Source: Cavia porcellus
Taxonomy: Eukaryota; Chordata; Mammalia; Rodentia; Caviidae
NCBI RefSeq assembly: GCF_034190915.1
Contig: NW_026947491.1
Span: 26,600,101 to 26,664,100, forward strand
Direction: 5' to 3'
DNA length: 64,000 nucleotides
Positions 21,721 through 33,381 of this stretch are shown here, in pieces. The notes under the pieces are model-generated. The model had not been told where the DNA came from, made no database searches, and was given only the letters and a program-made list of their open reading frames with translations. Numbering within the stretch: position 1 is the first letter of the stretch; each line of letters starts with the position of its first letter. Both the position numbers and the translations under genes were made by a program.

Positions 21721-22560
21721 AATCAGTTCTAGCATCACACACTCTAGATCCAACCACTGCTGACAAAGCCTCACTCATGACTGCAGGAGGCTTTGGGAAG
21801 CCGTGGCTGCGTGGGCCAGGCCCTGTGTACCCGATACACCACGTGCTTGTGCTTGAGCAGCACAGGCTTCAGAGCTCACATCTGCAGTGTGCTTGCTTCT
21901 TCTTCTGGGCCCCACACCACTCTTGGGAACTATGCAAACTGCACTAAAGCCCGGACATAAATTCCTTTCTGCTTGAATTAACCAGGATTTGAGACTCCTA
22001 ACAAACACAAGCCTGCACCCCAAATTACAAGAGCATTTTAGGGCCCAGTAAACCAGGAAGTGAAAATTGGCCATAGCGATTAAAGGCCAGCTTGACAGGC
22101 CTGGGACAAGGTCCCTAACATCCCTATTCTGGAATTTCCTCTTCTGTAAAAGAGGAACAGCATGTAATAATAAAACAGAAAAGAGGGATGCGAGGAAGGG
22201 GCAGCGGACTGACGTGCTGGAAGGAGACCTCTCCAAGTGAGAAATGCATTTTTCAACCAGAAGGAAACACAAGTCATTTCTCACCTGTCGGAACAGACAC
22301 AAACTCCAACTTCAAGTTTAGGCCGTTCTTGGGCAGTGTTTCTCTCAGGACAGCTCCAGAGGTGGACTGTTGCTGGCGTGAGGTCTATGATGGAATTGTG
22401 CCACCAGAGTTCAGTCCTTCCCGCCCTGCGGTGCTCTGCATCCTCCTGTCCATTCCCCACCCCATCTCTCTCCTCCTCTTCCTTCCCCTTCTCCTCCTTT
22501 TCCTTTTCTTTTCCACAGTGGGAGTTGAAATTAGGGCCTTCATAATGTCCAACATCCCAG
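21721..22560. other. No gene recognised
   Basis: Moderate-GC sequence with short overlapping open frames and no family features. A pyrimidine-rich tract lies at 22440-22520. Confidence 0.4.
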
Positions 22561-22765
22561 ATTTTTTTTCTTTTTTCTTTTGAGACAGGGTCTTATTCAA
22601 TTGCCGAGGTTGGCCAGGTGTGATTGTGCATGCCTGTAATCCCAGCACTCCTGAGGCTGAGGCAGGAGGATTGTTGTGAGTTCGAGATCAGCCTGGGTTA
22701 CAAAGTGAGCCCAAGACCAGCCTGAAATGCATAGTGAGACCCTGTCTCAAAAAGACAAACAAAAT
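22561..22765 (+). repeat. B1 SINEs, a reverse fragment abutting a forward copy
   Basis: A short reverse B1 3' fragment (TTTTGAGACAGGGTCTTATTC, 22579-22599) is followed immediately by a forward B1 from about 22617. The forward copy has GCCTGTAATCCCAGCAC, GGCTGAGGCAGGAGG and GAGACCCTGTCTCAAAAAG. The head-to-head arrangement could form a hairpin. Confidence 0.8.
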
Positions 22766-23288
22766 AAATGTCCAGGTAGGGCTCAACCTGAAATCTCCAG
22801 TGTCAGCCTCCAGCCACCACATCTGGTTGGCATGTTATCTCAGGTTCTGATGCCTGTACTCAAGGTGGTAAGAAGGAGGGGGCCAGGAGTGCTTTTCCTC
22901 TGCTCCTTTGTGATTCCCAGGAAAGGAAAATCTCCCTCATCAACTTTGTTTCCATCTCTTCTGCCAGCACATGACCCTGCATCTACCCTAAATAGATCAT
23001 CAGCCAGGGAAACAAATTACAGAAGCACTGTGGAGTTTTAAAATAACAATGAGAAAGGGAAAGGCAAGACAGGCTCTGGGTCTGAAGAAGGCAACAAGGG
23101 CAGGATGAAGTAACACAGCTTTGCTGTGACTGGCTGTGCACCGGGGGCCATGTGCAGGGCAAGCACAGGAAATTCTCCCATGACCTGAGTGGTCCAGCTG
23201 TGAGGGCTCTGGAGAGGTACAGGGAGAAGGGTGCTTTGGCCAGGAAAGCAACAGTAGGAGTCAGTGTCTTATGCTGTAAAATCCAGAG

Positions 23289-23290
<2 letters not shown>

Positions 23291-23335
<45 letters not shown>
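23291..23335 (+). repeat. (TG)n microsatellite
   Basis: About 22 TG units. Confidence 0.97.
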
Positions 23336-23336
<1 letters not shown>

Positions 23337-23417
23337 GGAAGGGAAGAGTGTTAATTCATGTCTAATCCAGGTGAGAACCCATTCAGCATAAGAAAGGAAA
23401 ATGACACCAAAGTCACA

Positions 23418-23612
23418 GCACCACCTGGGCATGGTAACCACTCCTGGAATCCCAGTACTTGGGAGACTGAAGCAAGAGAATTGGAGGTTTGACTCCCACA
23501 TGGACCACTTAGTAAGATCATCTCAAAACTGTACAAAGAAAATTAAGAAAGGAGCAGGCAGGTTGCTTAGTGTGAAGGCCTTGGGTTCAATCCCAGTATC
23601 AGGAAAAAAATC
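23418..23612 (+). repeat. B1-dID composite SINE, diverged
   Basis: An old B1 (GGGCATGGTAACCACTCC, then GGAATCCCAGTACTTGGG) is followed by an ID-derived part (GGCAGGTTGCTTAGTGTG, then TTGGGTTCAATCCCAGTA) and an A-tail. This order is that of B1-dID dimeric SINEs. Confidence 0.65.
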
Positions 23613-24054
23613 ACAACACAATTACAGCTTGAGGGACAGACAGGACACAGCATGACTGGGGCCTTAGAAACTGAGGACGGCAACAGGGGGCCTGGGCCAC
23701 CGCCAGACAGGCTGATGTGACGCAGGACTCAGATTCTAGGGCACATTAACCGGGATCCCATTTGACCCAATTACAGGAATGCCTCAGTTCACAAACAGAA
23801 GCCTTCAGCAAAATCTTGCTTCCATTTGCCCACTTTGCATCAGTGATGGGCACAACGGTGGCATCTCCCTGGTCTGACGCACAGTCGCAGCTTCCTCTGG
23901 TGGAGATCACGGTCACAGGCAGACCTGAGCACATGGCCCTGAAGCTTCTCCATGGGCCGTTTAGCACACACAGTGCTGTGCAGTGTTGCTCACTCCAGCA
24001 GGGTTCCAGAGAAAGTGCAGAGCCAGCAGGGGGATAAAAACAAAGTGTGGCATC

Positions 24055-25480
24055 TTAACGAAGGTGACAAGAACATGTAGAGCAAGAATGGTAAGAAGAA
24101 GGCTTTAGGAAAATAACCATCAAATTGAAGAAGGAAAGAGCAGCACAGCACAATCGTGGCCCTCGTGTGACCGATCTGTTCTCAGCGTACAAGATAGCGA
24201 GGTCCACAGTCTCCACTGTTTTGAAGAATAAAGATGCCAGCAAAGAAATTGAGGGGATAAAAGGAGTAACGATGTTAACCAGGCAGAAGACACAGTACTG
24301 GGAGAGGTGGAAAACTTCTGTTGGTGTGGCTGAGTGACAAAAAGGGTAGGGGATAGCATCAGTGAAACTCCGATCTGTGAGAAAGCCAGGAAACTGTTGC
24401 GATTTACTGCAAGAAAAGTCCTCTACACCTGCGAGAAGTAATGAATTCAAAGCAAGAGACAGGGGTCTTGTAAGTTCTGCAAGAGAAGTGGCATCCACAG
24501 TGTGATAAGAGATGGTGAAGCTTCCAGTTCTGACAAGGCCTTTCAGAAAAATTTTGAAAGCCAGGCATGGTAGTGCAGGTCAGTACTCCCAGCACTTGAG
24601 AGGCTGAGGCAGGAGGATTGCAGGGATTTTTGAGGCCTGCCTCAAGGATGTTCTGAACTACAGAATGAGACACTGTCTCAAAAGAGAGAGAGATCACAGA
24701 GAGAGAAAGAGTGAATTTGCAGAATTCACCAATGCAGGAAGCTATGTCACTCCACGGGTGTTCCACTGTGATGAATCAGGGCTCTTCTGGAAGAAATACC
24801 AAACAGAACCTATGCACACAGAGGGCAAAAGCACGCCCATGAAGGACAGAGTGACTGTTGAGCTGTGTGTGAACACAAGCACCAATCTGAAGATGAAGCC
24901 GCTAGTGGTACACTGTTCCTGGACCCCTCGGTATTCAAGGAGCAGAACGTGAACAAGGCCAGATGCCTGTCACATAGAGGGCCTCTGTGAAAGAGTGAGT
25001 CACAAGGGGATTGTTCATGGAATGGCTGCACGAGATGTTCACACCCATTGTTAAGAAATATCTGACAGCCAACTGCCTGAAGGGCATCTTCTTCTGAGGG
25101 ACAGGGCCCATCCCACCCTCTGGCCTTGGAGGACACTGTGGGTGCTGAGTCAAGTCCTTCCCACTTTGTGACATGTCTTCTGCAGCTGCGGGCCAGCGAG
25201 TGATCTGTAGCTCCAAGAAGCTGTGCCCAAGAAAGCCCTTCACAGGAATTCTGATGTCACAGCAGAGGCGGCCTAGGTTCTGAAAGAGCCCTGCAGGAAG
25301 CATCTGAATGTCCTCCACTGCCTCAGCCTCACTGACAAAGCCTGGGAAGATGTCACCTACCAGACCTGAAACCCAGCCTGCAGGAACAGCAGGAAGAATG
25401 TGTCCCTGGACATGATTTTGAAGGGTCTGCTGCACAGGGAGTGGAGGAGGTCATAACTAGGGAAAGTTGGGAAAGTTGGG
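24055..25480 (+). pseudogene. Tigger-type (pogo superfamily) transposase fossil
   Basis: These transposases have an N-terminal helix-turn-helix, a CENP-B-type DNA-binding domain and a DDE nuclease. The matching blocks occur in order. DLFSAYKIARSTVSTVLKNK and IKGVTMLTRQKTQ give the helix-turn-helix (24170-24295). ICEKARKL follows at about 24377, then KRSGIHSVIRDGEASSSD (about 24484), part of the CENP-B-type domain. HCDESGLFWKK with PMKDRVTVELCVN (about 24763-24868) contains the first DDE aspartate. A stretch like FMEWLHEMFTPIVKKYL comes at about 25014, and a weak C-terminal part extends to about 25480. Stops and frameshifts occur throughout. A B1 sits inside at 24556-24692. The aspartate normally found next to APAHP cannot be confirmed. 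This is not a domesticated gene as it stands. Confidence 0.8.
24556..24692 (+). repeat. B1 SINE inserted in the Tigger fossil
   Basis: The element runs GCCAGGCATGGTAGTGCAG, GAGGCTGAGGCAGGAGGATT, GAGACACTGTCTC, then a GA-rich tail. It separates the CENP-B-like part from the DDE part of the transposase, so it is the younger insertion. Confidence 0.85.
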
Positions 25481-26205
25481 GCTTTCAGCATGCGGGGTAC
25501 CATGGGGTGTGGAGCACTGTTTCCAGGGTTGCAGACTCACCTGCTGGCAGAACAACACAATCAAGGCTACAACTTGCCAGGACCTCAGTGTCCCCTGATT
25601 CAGGAGGAGATGTAAGGGCCTGGCAGGGATCAATGGAGTGTGAAGCCTGAGCACTGCCTCTAAGGCCTCAGCTTCTGAAAGGGAAAGTGTAATGCATGAA
25701 CTCTGCCAGGAGCCTGGAGAGAGTTATAATCACTAACATCTGGACCATGGCAGCTGGGGAATCCCAGCACCCACCTCCCAGGAGGCCCCACACTCAAGCT
25801 GTTCTCCTCCTGTACAACCCCTGCCTCTGACCCTGGCTTCTTACCCACTGGTGTCCCAAGTCTTAGCCCCTCCTTTGAGCAGAAGACAGTTGGGCAATTA
25901 GCAAGCATCAGGCACCATACAGCCACTGGCAGGTAGCATGACAGGGACCTGTTTTGCCATGTCCACATGTCCCGCAGCTCTGAGCAGGGTCTTGTTAGTG
26001 CAGAAGCTACCTGCTATGTGCTCGCAACCTTTCCTGCCAGTGACTGCTCCCCTCTAACACAACAACCTACCTGCAAGTGTGCAGAGGGTCAGGCAGACAG
26101 TCGGGAATACAGAGTCCCTGGGCGCACCCCACTTTCACAGCCTGTCTACCAAGTCACATGCTACCAGCTCTCATGTGATCTGCAGACAGCAGTTTTCTAG
26201 AGTGA
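25481..26205. other. No gene recognised
   Basis: Unclassified intergenic sequence. The left part may still be the Tigger 3' end. Confidence 0.4.
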
Positions 26206-26535
26206 TGTGGGGAACCACTCAGACTGCTTCAAAGCTCAGGGATGTCTAAGGACACTTGAGAATGTGACCCTACTTCTCTAGAGCAGGTAGACATGAGATA
26301 CAGTTATGTAAGCATAACTTAGCACAGGTAAACATGCATGCGCTGGTTATGGCAGTATGCAAGAATGTAAACATGAGATAACAAACTGTACAATAAAGAT
26401 GCAGGCAGTGCTCACTCTGGCCCTCTGCTCTGCTCCATGCTGCTTGCTGTTGTCTTACACAAAGGTGTTCTTTAACCTTAGGACCTAACCTGTGAAATCT
26501 CCCTTAGGCCCCTGAGCAGGCTAACAGGTGAAAGA
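26206..26535 (+). mobile_element. Possible ERV solo LTR
   Basis: The sequence begins TGTGGGGAACC and carries AATAAAG at about 26392, followed by a pyrimidine-rich end. This layout fits an ERV class II LTR. The right end (near 26460 or 26533) is unclear and I found no target duplication. Confidence 0.45.
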
Positions 26536-26688
26536 ATTAGCATGCATTATGAAAACCAACTATCTAGGGTAAAAATGCCATTTAATTAGCCTAATGGTAA
26601 ATGACGAGCAATGGACTAATTTACTGGAGTCCTCCTTATGTGTTAACTACCTATTCTGTTAATAAAGAAAGCATTAGCAGTTGGTAGT

Positions 26689-27088
26689 TACTCATTGTAA
26701 TGGTTGATACATTGTGTCAACTTGAGAATTTAAGAAGCTTAACTAAGTGACTCAGCAGGAAGCCAAGGTCCTCACTTTGCAAACATCCTCAGTCTGTGCA
26801 AAAAGAATGCATGGAGATGGTGTGAGTGCTACACCCACCCTAAGGGTGTATCCTGCTTACAATTTATGGGAGGAAAAGAGGCTTGTTCTCTCCCACTTTT
26901 GCTCTTCCTGCTTTTGCTCTTCTGCTGCCTTGAAGTGTTGCCCCTGTGCCATGCCACCCTGCAGTGGAGGCAGCTGATTATGAACTGAAACCTCCACAAA
27001 CTGTGAGCCTAATATACCTTTCCTTCCTTCATTTTAGATGTTGGGTACTTTGTCTCAGCAATGAGAGAAAAGTAATCAAAATACTCAT
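26689..27088 (+). mobile_element. MaLR/ERVL-like solo LTR with a perfect target duplication
   Basis: An LTR of 386 bases (26696-27081) is flanked by exact 7-base repeats TACTCAT (26689-26695 and 27082-27088). It starts TGTAATGGTTGATACATTG and ends in GAGAGAAAAGTAATC plus AAAA. It is the same family as the LTRs at 27915-28285 and 29930-30298, which confirms both ends. The usual duplication for this class is 5 bases (CTCAT would fit). Confidence 0.85.
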
Positions 27089-27525
27089 AAAACATGTGCC
27101 AGAAGCACAAATGAAATGAGTTTAACCAATTCATTATAAAGCCACTCCCTGAAAGTATATGAATTAATATATAAAGTAAAAATTCAAAACAGAAGACAAC
27201 CAATGTCAAAACATGTAATAAAACCCACTTCTAAGTCTCAGCAGAAACCTTTAAAAAAGCAAAATCTGTAGCACTAGCAACACAGTGGTGCCTCAGTTAA
27301 TTAACTTAATTCTTTCCATGATTCTGGTCTCACACTGAATTGAATCAGGACCTAATCAAATTCCATGGCTAGGTTCAATGTCAGCCTTATGGAGGAGTTT
27401 GACTTTGTTCTCATCCATTTCAGTTTTGCTACCCAAATTGTGGAAAGAATTAAGTTTGTGAACTAAGGTACTACTGTTTTCAGAAAAATATGATAATGTG
27501 GCCCAACATGTAAATAAAGAGCTGG
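27089..27525. other. No gene recognised
   Basis: AT-rich intergenic sequence. Confidence 0.4.
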
Positions 27526-27660
27526 GCATGGTGCACACCTGGAACCCCAGCAGTTGGGAGGCTGAGGTAGGAGAATAATGAGTTCTAGGCCAGCTGGAGC
27601 TAGGCAGTGAGTTCAAGGCTAGTCTGGACTACATAGTGATCCAATAAATCAATAAATAAG
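27526..27660 (+). repeat. B1 SINE
   Basis: GAGCTGGGCATGGTGCACAC at the 5' end, then GGAGGCTGAGGTAGGAGAA and GGACTACATAGTGATCC, with an AATAAATC-rich tail. Confidence 0.85.
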
Positions 27661-27914
27661 TTGTGCTTCAGTCCAGGCAGGAGGAGGGCAGTATAGTCTC
27701 ACAGCACTGCAGAGATCCCTACCTGGGACAGTTCCTCCTCCCTGAAACTCCTGCCCCTGAGTGTCCAAGCCTTCTAGGCTTCTGGTTTCCATATCATGGA
27801 GTGGGGTAAGAACAGGTCTGAGGAGGGTGGTAACAAGGAGGAGCCACAGTATGTACCAAGATGATAGAAGTACTGACAACAGCTGACTCCTGGAAACTGC
27901 TACACCAGCTGAAT

Positions 27915-30298
27915 TAGTTGAGACATTGTGTCAATGTGTGAGAAGTTTAAAAGTTTAACTGAGATACTCAGCAGGGAGCAAGATCCTTACATGGTAAATA
28001 TCCTGAGCCTGTGCAAGAAGAGTGCAGAGAGATTTTATGAGTGCTACAGCCGCCCTGTTGGAAGGCTGTGTGCAATATAAGGGAGGAGAAGAGACTTGTT
28101 CCCCCATTTTGTTCTGGCTGCTTTCCTGGCTGCTACCTTGAAGTACTGCCCTTGTGCCCATGCCCTGACTTGGAGCCCACTGATTATGATCTGAAACCTC
28201 CAGAAGCAATGAGCTAAATAAACCTTTCCTGCCTTCATTTTGGGTGACGGGTATTTTGTCCTAGCAATGAGAGAAAAATAAGACAGAATTTGGTACTGAG
28301 AGTGGAGCTGTTGCTGTGAATACTGCTGACAATGTGCTTCAAAAACCTTTGGGAATGGCCTGTGGGAGGAGTTTGCAAAAGTTCAGCGATGTCACCTGAA
28401 TGTACAGAGCTGGAACCCCTTAGGCTGTTCTGCATGGGAGATTCTGGTCAGAGCTCAGAAGACCAGAAGGTTGGTGAAATCCTGCTAGTAGAGACCAGAC
28501 TTGGGAGGTTTCTGTGGAAAGGATTACACTTGTTGTTGGACTCCACATGATGTGTATTATGGATTGGCAGAAAGTTTGTCTGCATTTTGCTCATATCCAG
28601 AGACTTTGCCTGAGATGGAGATTAAGGGTGGCACACTAACTAACCTGGCAAAAGAAATTTCAAGGCAGTCTAATGTTGTGGCAGTGGCATGGCTGTCAGT
28701 GGGGATTTATTGCCAGATTTATGCTGTGAATCAAGAGCAAAAAGCCCAGCACGATGATTTAAAACACTGTGAATTTGGCCATAAAGGAAGCACCAGCAAA
28801 GTTGTGGACTGTAAAGATAGAGCTGAGATCTTGATTGCTGAGAAGAAACAAAAACAAAAATAAAAAAGATGGCTGGCAAGCATCATGGGAAGAGGCAGTG
28901 TGTCTCCACACTTTGCAGCCTCAAAACTGCAAAAGTGAATGGCTTTTCTTAGAGGAGGAAGATACAGAGCACCATGTTCCAGAATGGTGGTGGTGGCTGC
29001 ACCAGGTTCCAGAATGACAGCAGCATAGAGAATCTCTTCCTCAGAATCAGGCTCAGAGCACTCAACAATTCACTCAACCCCTACAGCCAAGAAAGTGGAA
29101 AGCTTGGCTATTTCTCCAACTTGCAGCAGACCTCAGCATCATCCTCATGGCACTGGCTTTAGGTACATACAAAATGCACAAGTTCTGAGGTTAAAAAGGT
29201 TTCCACCCAATTTCAGAAGGCCTGGCAGTATGTCCAGAGTGAGAAGTATGTGAAGCTGAGTCTGAAGCCATAGAAACCCCAGCAATTTGGAAAAGCCAGG
29301 AATGTAAATCATTTAAGGAATGTTGCAAGGAGGGAGCAAAGCCAGCCTAAGGGAAAAATTAGGGATCTGTAACCACCAGAAGTGCCATGGGGTGGGACCA
29401 CACAAGCACTTCGGAGCTGACAATTTTCCACAGATTGCTTCAGTCACTGGATGTGCTACTACAAGACTTAACATTTGCCCTTCTGGATTTTGGACTTCTT
29501 TTGGTTCCAATCCTTTATATCCCCCTGTTTTTATCCTTTGCAATGGGAATGTTTATCTTGTACCATTGCATTTTGGAACTGTTTAACTTTGTTTTCATTT
29601 GTATGGGAGCTTATAGCTAAGCTTTGCCTTACATCTCAGAGAAGACTTGGGATTTAAACTTTTCAGCAATGCTAAAACTGTTAAGGCTTTGGCAATTCTT
29701 ACAGATTGTATGTGCATGAGTCTTTGGGAGTTCAAGAACAAAATGTTATGTTTCTATTGTAATATAATAGACTTATAATATAGTAGACTTGATAGACTTA
29801 ATGCTGGTTCTTAAGGATTGTTAAGCTGTGTCAAAATGGTCAAGTTGCAAAGTGGTAAGCATAAGCATGTCATATCTGGAGGCTAGCTTAAAGAAATGTG
29901 TCTGGTTACCAATTTGACAAGGGGTGGATTGTTATGACTGATACAGTGTGTCAACTTGAGAAGTTTAGTAGTTGCCTGAGAGACTCAGCAGGGGGCCAGG
30001 ATCCTTACTTCGTAAATATCCTGATCCTGTGCAAGAGGAGGGCACAGGGATTCTGTGAGTGCTACACCTGCCCTGGAGGGGAATGGTGGAAATATACAAT
30101 ATAAGGGAGGTAAAGAGGCTTGTTGCCCCCTTTTGTTCTGCTGCTGCTTCAAAGTGCCTGTGCCTGTGCCATCTTATCTTAGAGCCAGCTGGTTATTGTC
30201 TGAAACCTTCAAAACCTGTAAGCTAAATAAAACACTCTTTCCTTCATTTAGGGTGCCAGGTAATTTGCCCCAGTAATGAGAGAAAAGTAACCAAGACA
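27915..30298 (+). mobile_element. Near-complete MaLR/ERVL-like retrotransposon (LTR, internal region, LTR)
   Basis: The 5' LTR (27915 to about 28285) and 3' LTR (29930-30298) are diverged copies of one sequence. They share TGTGTCAA near the start, ACTCAGCAGG, and AATGAGAGAAAA near the end. Right after the 5' LTR, TGGTACTGAGAGTGG (28291-28305) looks like the primer-binding region of MaLR internals. Just before the 3' LTR, CAAGGGGTGG is a polypurine-like tract. The internal region is about 1.64 kb, with no retroviral gene I can recognise, as is usual for MaLR. AGCTGAAT occurs at both ends (27907-27914 and 30301-30308) and may be the target duplication, though two bases separate it from the 3' LTR end. 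Confidence 0.75.
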
Positions 30299-30308
30299 TT
30301 AGCTGAAT

Positions 30309-31679
30309 ACCCTGTTGGAATAGCAGATGAGCTGTCAGCCAAAGGTCTACAGATTGAGACTCAGTGAATCTGCACAGGATAAATGGCTTCAGAATGACTG
30401 CAATAGAAAGGAAGTGAAAGATCTTCTTAGTCTAACACACTTCTCTGGTTTTGACAGGAAGACATTTCTTTAGCTGAAAATAGACATTTTCTCTAGCTGA
30501 GCTGGAAGATTCCTGCCTGAAATGAAGGTTTAGCCCAAGCACACTGGGTATATTGGACTGAGCTGCTTTTCTTTGGCTGTAAAATCAACAGAAGAGGAAA
30601 GAAATGTCACACCAGCAACTGACTTAATCCGAGTAAGTCAGTACAGATTCACGGTTGCAGACTTGATAAGAATGGAAAAGACTGCACTGGAGAAATGTGC
30701 TGCAAAGTCAAAGCTGCCACTGCCTTTCAATTTCTGTAACTTTGTTATTCACTCATTCAAGAGAACTTGCCATTTGAAAGGAAAACTAGACAATGGCTCT
30801 CAGTGACCAGAACATGATACTTTTGATTTTTCCATTTTGTAAAATAACAAATAATTAACAAGAGATAAGAGTTTGCTTTTATTTCTTGATTGCCAAGTTA
30901 TATTAAGTAAAGACAATTGTCATTCTTGTTTGCTGCTGTTTGTGCCTTTTGTAAATCACTCTATGATATTTCTTTAATGGTATGTTTTGCTCTTGTAGCA
31001 GGGTCTTATATTCCTATTTTGTATATGCTACATTTAGACTTGCTTGAACAGTTTGATTTGTGACTACTGTGGTTTTTAACCTTATTTTAGATAACACTAA
31101 GGAGAAATCATGTTAAAGTACCACCTAGTATACTTTGATAAAATTCTGTAAAATGGGTCTATATTCAGTTCAGGCTTTTGGTTGTTTCTTACATAACATT
31201 AAAACCAAACAATGGTAACTCTGCCAGCTAGTAATTGCCTTCAGGGAAGCTGCCACTCTCAAAGCAGAGGAGAGGTTTCTCCAGGACCCCCTGATGTATC
31301 CCCATCAACACCAATGACCAATGGAATGTTGAGCACTCCAAGGAATGTGGATTCCTTCCCAGAAAGAGATCTCTGGAAACTAGTGAAAACGGAACAGGCA
31401 ACTGAAAGGTCATGGCTGGGTCACCTCCCCTGTGCACACAAAGGTCCCTCAGGGCTAGCTCTAGACAACCCTGAATGAGCATTCAGCACAGAATCTCCAC
31501 TTCCCTATCACTTTCAACTTACTCCCAAAGGAAGGCGAGAGGCAACTATTTCAGTGATCATCAGGTATCCTCTGTCTCAGACTGACTATGAGAGCTGCTT
31601 CTTAAGCCTCCATCAAGCATCAAGCTACACACCTGGACTTTGCTCTCTACTAATAAGTTAAAAACCCTCTGTCCTTTTT
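30309..31679. other. No gene recognised
   Basis: AT-rich sequence (30.8-31.2 kb especially) with no recognised repeat. Short open frames have no family features. Confidence 0.4.
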
Positions 31680-32132
31680 TCTCCTCTGTCCTTTCTAGGG
31701 ACTTTTATAGAGCAAAATCATGCAGCAAGTCAGGTTCAAGGTGAGGGAAGACTGGGACTCATAAAGCAGTCGGACATAAGGTAGGACATAACTGTAGCTA
31801 GCCAATAAGATTAATGGTTCAGGTAAAATTGATTACATTGGGGACAAATAGGAAAGCAAGTCAGGTAGAAAGCAGGCATTCTTAGAGCTGTGACTCTTCC
31901 CTAGATGGGATGGGATGGTGACTCCAGGCTTCCTCAGGTTGATAGGGAGCTAATTAGAGTATCAGTCCTTAGGATGTGGATGCATTTGTTTGATCCTTTG
32001 TCTTGAGACCTGGCCCACAGCAGGAGGTGTCTGTTTCCCCCACAGCTGTAAGGTATCTGCCCTGGCTTCTTTGAGGACCCAGCCCTGTCTCACCACCTAT
32101 AATATTTCTAACTAACTCAGCTGCCTGCAACA
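31680..32132 (-). mobile_element. ERV LTR, family A, copy 1 (probably reverse orientation)
   Basis: This copy aligns with the interrupted copy at 35.25-36.85 kb. Shared landmarks are GGGACTTTTATAGAG, AAGATTAATGGTTCAGGTAA, GTGACTCTTCCCTAG, CTATCAGTCCTTAGG-like, GGCCCACAGCAGGAGGTG, and the end CAGCTGCCTGCAACA. The left boundary is uncertain. Orientation is inferred from the reversed AATAAA near the left end of copy 2. Confidence 0.7.
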
Positions 32133-32741
32133 ATCTGAGTAGATGAGCTTATTGTATAGCTGGCATATTTCTATTGCAAACTAAATTTTCTAACAGGAGT
32201 AGAGGGAGAAGAAAAGATAGATAAGAAAAGATTAGAAATTGGGAGGAAAAAGTAAATGAGTAGGATAAAGTACAAAGGCTTGCCAAAAATGATATATACA
32301 ATCTTTAAAAATTGTGTTGACCAGTGAATACCCTTTTTTAAGGCAAGAAACAATATACCAAGAGATTAAAATGACAGAATATTTTACCAAATATCATGAA
32401 ATAAGTGTGCAACTGTTGGAGAGAAGGAAAAGTCCTGCTTCCTTGGCAGTCCAGGAGAGTATGAAGGACAGGGGTGCAGGCCAGCAGCTCCCCTTTTCTC
32501 GAGCATGTGCAAGGCCAGAGCGAGAGACCACCATGGCCTGGGTTGCTCCCTTGTTCCTGCTGGGTGACTTTCAAATGTTCCTTCTTCATAGATGGAGCTG
32601 CTTTCTGTATGTATAGCGAGCTCTGTGCATTTCTACAGTTTCAAAAGAGGGGAGTCAGGTGAAGATCTTTCATTTAAAGACATTCTCTCACTCTCATGTG
32701 TTTTGCTAAGACAAAGCAAGACAGTTATGTCACCAGGCAAT

Positions 32742-33203
32742 TGACAGAATTTTTGGCGCAGCTAAAAAGATAAGAAATATGAATTCAGGAGGCTGAGGTG
32801 GGAGGATCCTTGCGAGTTCGGGACCAGCCTGGGCTACAAAGTGAGCTCAAGGCCAACCTGAACTGCATAATGAGACCCTGTCTCAAAAAGACAAAAAAAA
32901 AAAAAAAAAAGATAATATGAAATAAAAGTGGCCTTTATTTTAAGAATGTGGAGAGAGACTCCACAACCTCCAGGGTCTGGCTTTCTCTCTGCCGGACACG
33001 GTAGTGGTGGTGGGGCATAGATGTAGCTTAGGTTTGGGGTGGTGCCTAAGGGGCATTCCTGATGCACACATAGCCCATTGGAATTCATTTTGTACCACAG
33101 GGAAACTGCCTAGGGGTGGGAAAGGTAACCTCAAGATAGAGCCCTTGGTTCCACATCCCAGCCTCAACCACTGCAGCTTCCCATCCAGGGCAAAATCCTT
33201 TCA
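32742..33203 (-). mobile_element. Solo LTR, family B, copy 1, with a B1 inside
   Basis: The LTR begins TGACAG on the left and ends CCTTTCA on the right. It is flanked by exact GCAAT duplications (32737-32741 and 33204-33208). Reversed AATAAA (CTTTATTTTAAGAATG) lies at about 32932. It matches the other family B copies at 34982, 37420 and 38157. A B1 inserted at 32783-32911 enlarges it. Confidence 0.85.
32783..32911 (+). repeat. B1 SINE, 5'-truncated, inside the family B LTR
   Basis: The element runs from TTCAGGAGGCTGAGGTGGG to GAGACCCTGTCTCAAAAAG and an 18-base A-run. The flanks AGATAAGAAATATGA and AGATAATATGA look like a diverged target duplication. Confidence 0.8.
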
Positions 33204-33225
33204 GCAATAGAAATCTGTCACAGGG

Positions 33226-33318
33226 GGCTGGAGATTTAGCTCAGCGGCATAAGCACCTGCCTTGCAAGCAGGCAGTCATGAGTTTGATCCCTGGTACTGA
33301 TTAAAAAGGAAAAAGAAA
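33226..33318 (+). repeat. ID SINE
   Basis: A tRNA-derived ID element with GGGGCTGGAGATTTAGCTC (A box), ACCTGCCTTGCAAGCAGG and GAGTTTGATCCCTGGTA (B box). A short A/G-rich tail follows. Confidence 0.92.
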
Positions 33319-33352
33319 TCTGTCACTGACCAAAGTGTCACTATGCAACACA

Positions 33353-33381
33353 CTAGTGTGTGTGTGTGTGTGTGTGTGTGT
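33353..33381 (+). repeat. (TG)n microsatellite
   Basis: About 14 TG units. Confidence 0.95.

Noticed and set aside
28284..29930. Possible retroviral gag/pol in the MaLR-like internal region
   Set aside because: Several 60-120 codon open stretches exist, but none shows protease, reverse-transcriptase or zinc-knuckle motifs. MaLR internals are normally non-coding.
33226..33300. tRNA-like cloverleaf
   Set aside because: It is the tRNA-derived head of an ID SINE, with an A-rich tail and many copies in the window, not a tRNA gene.
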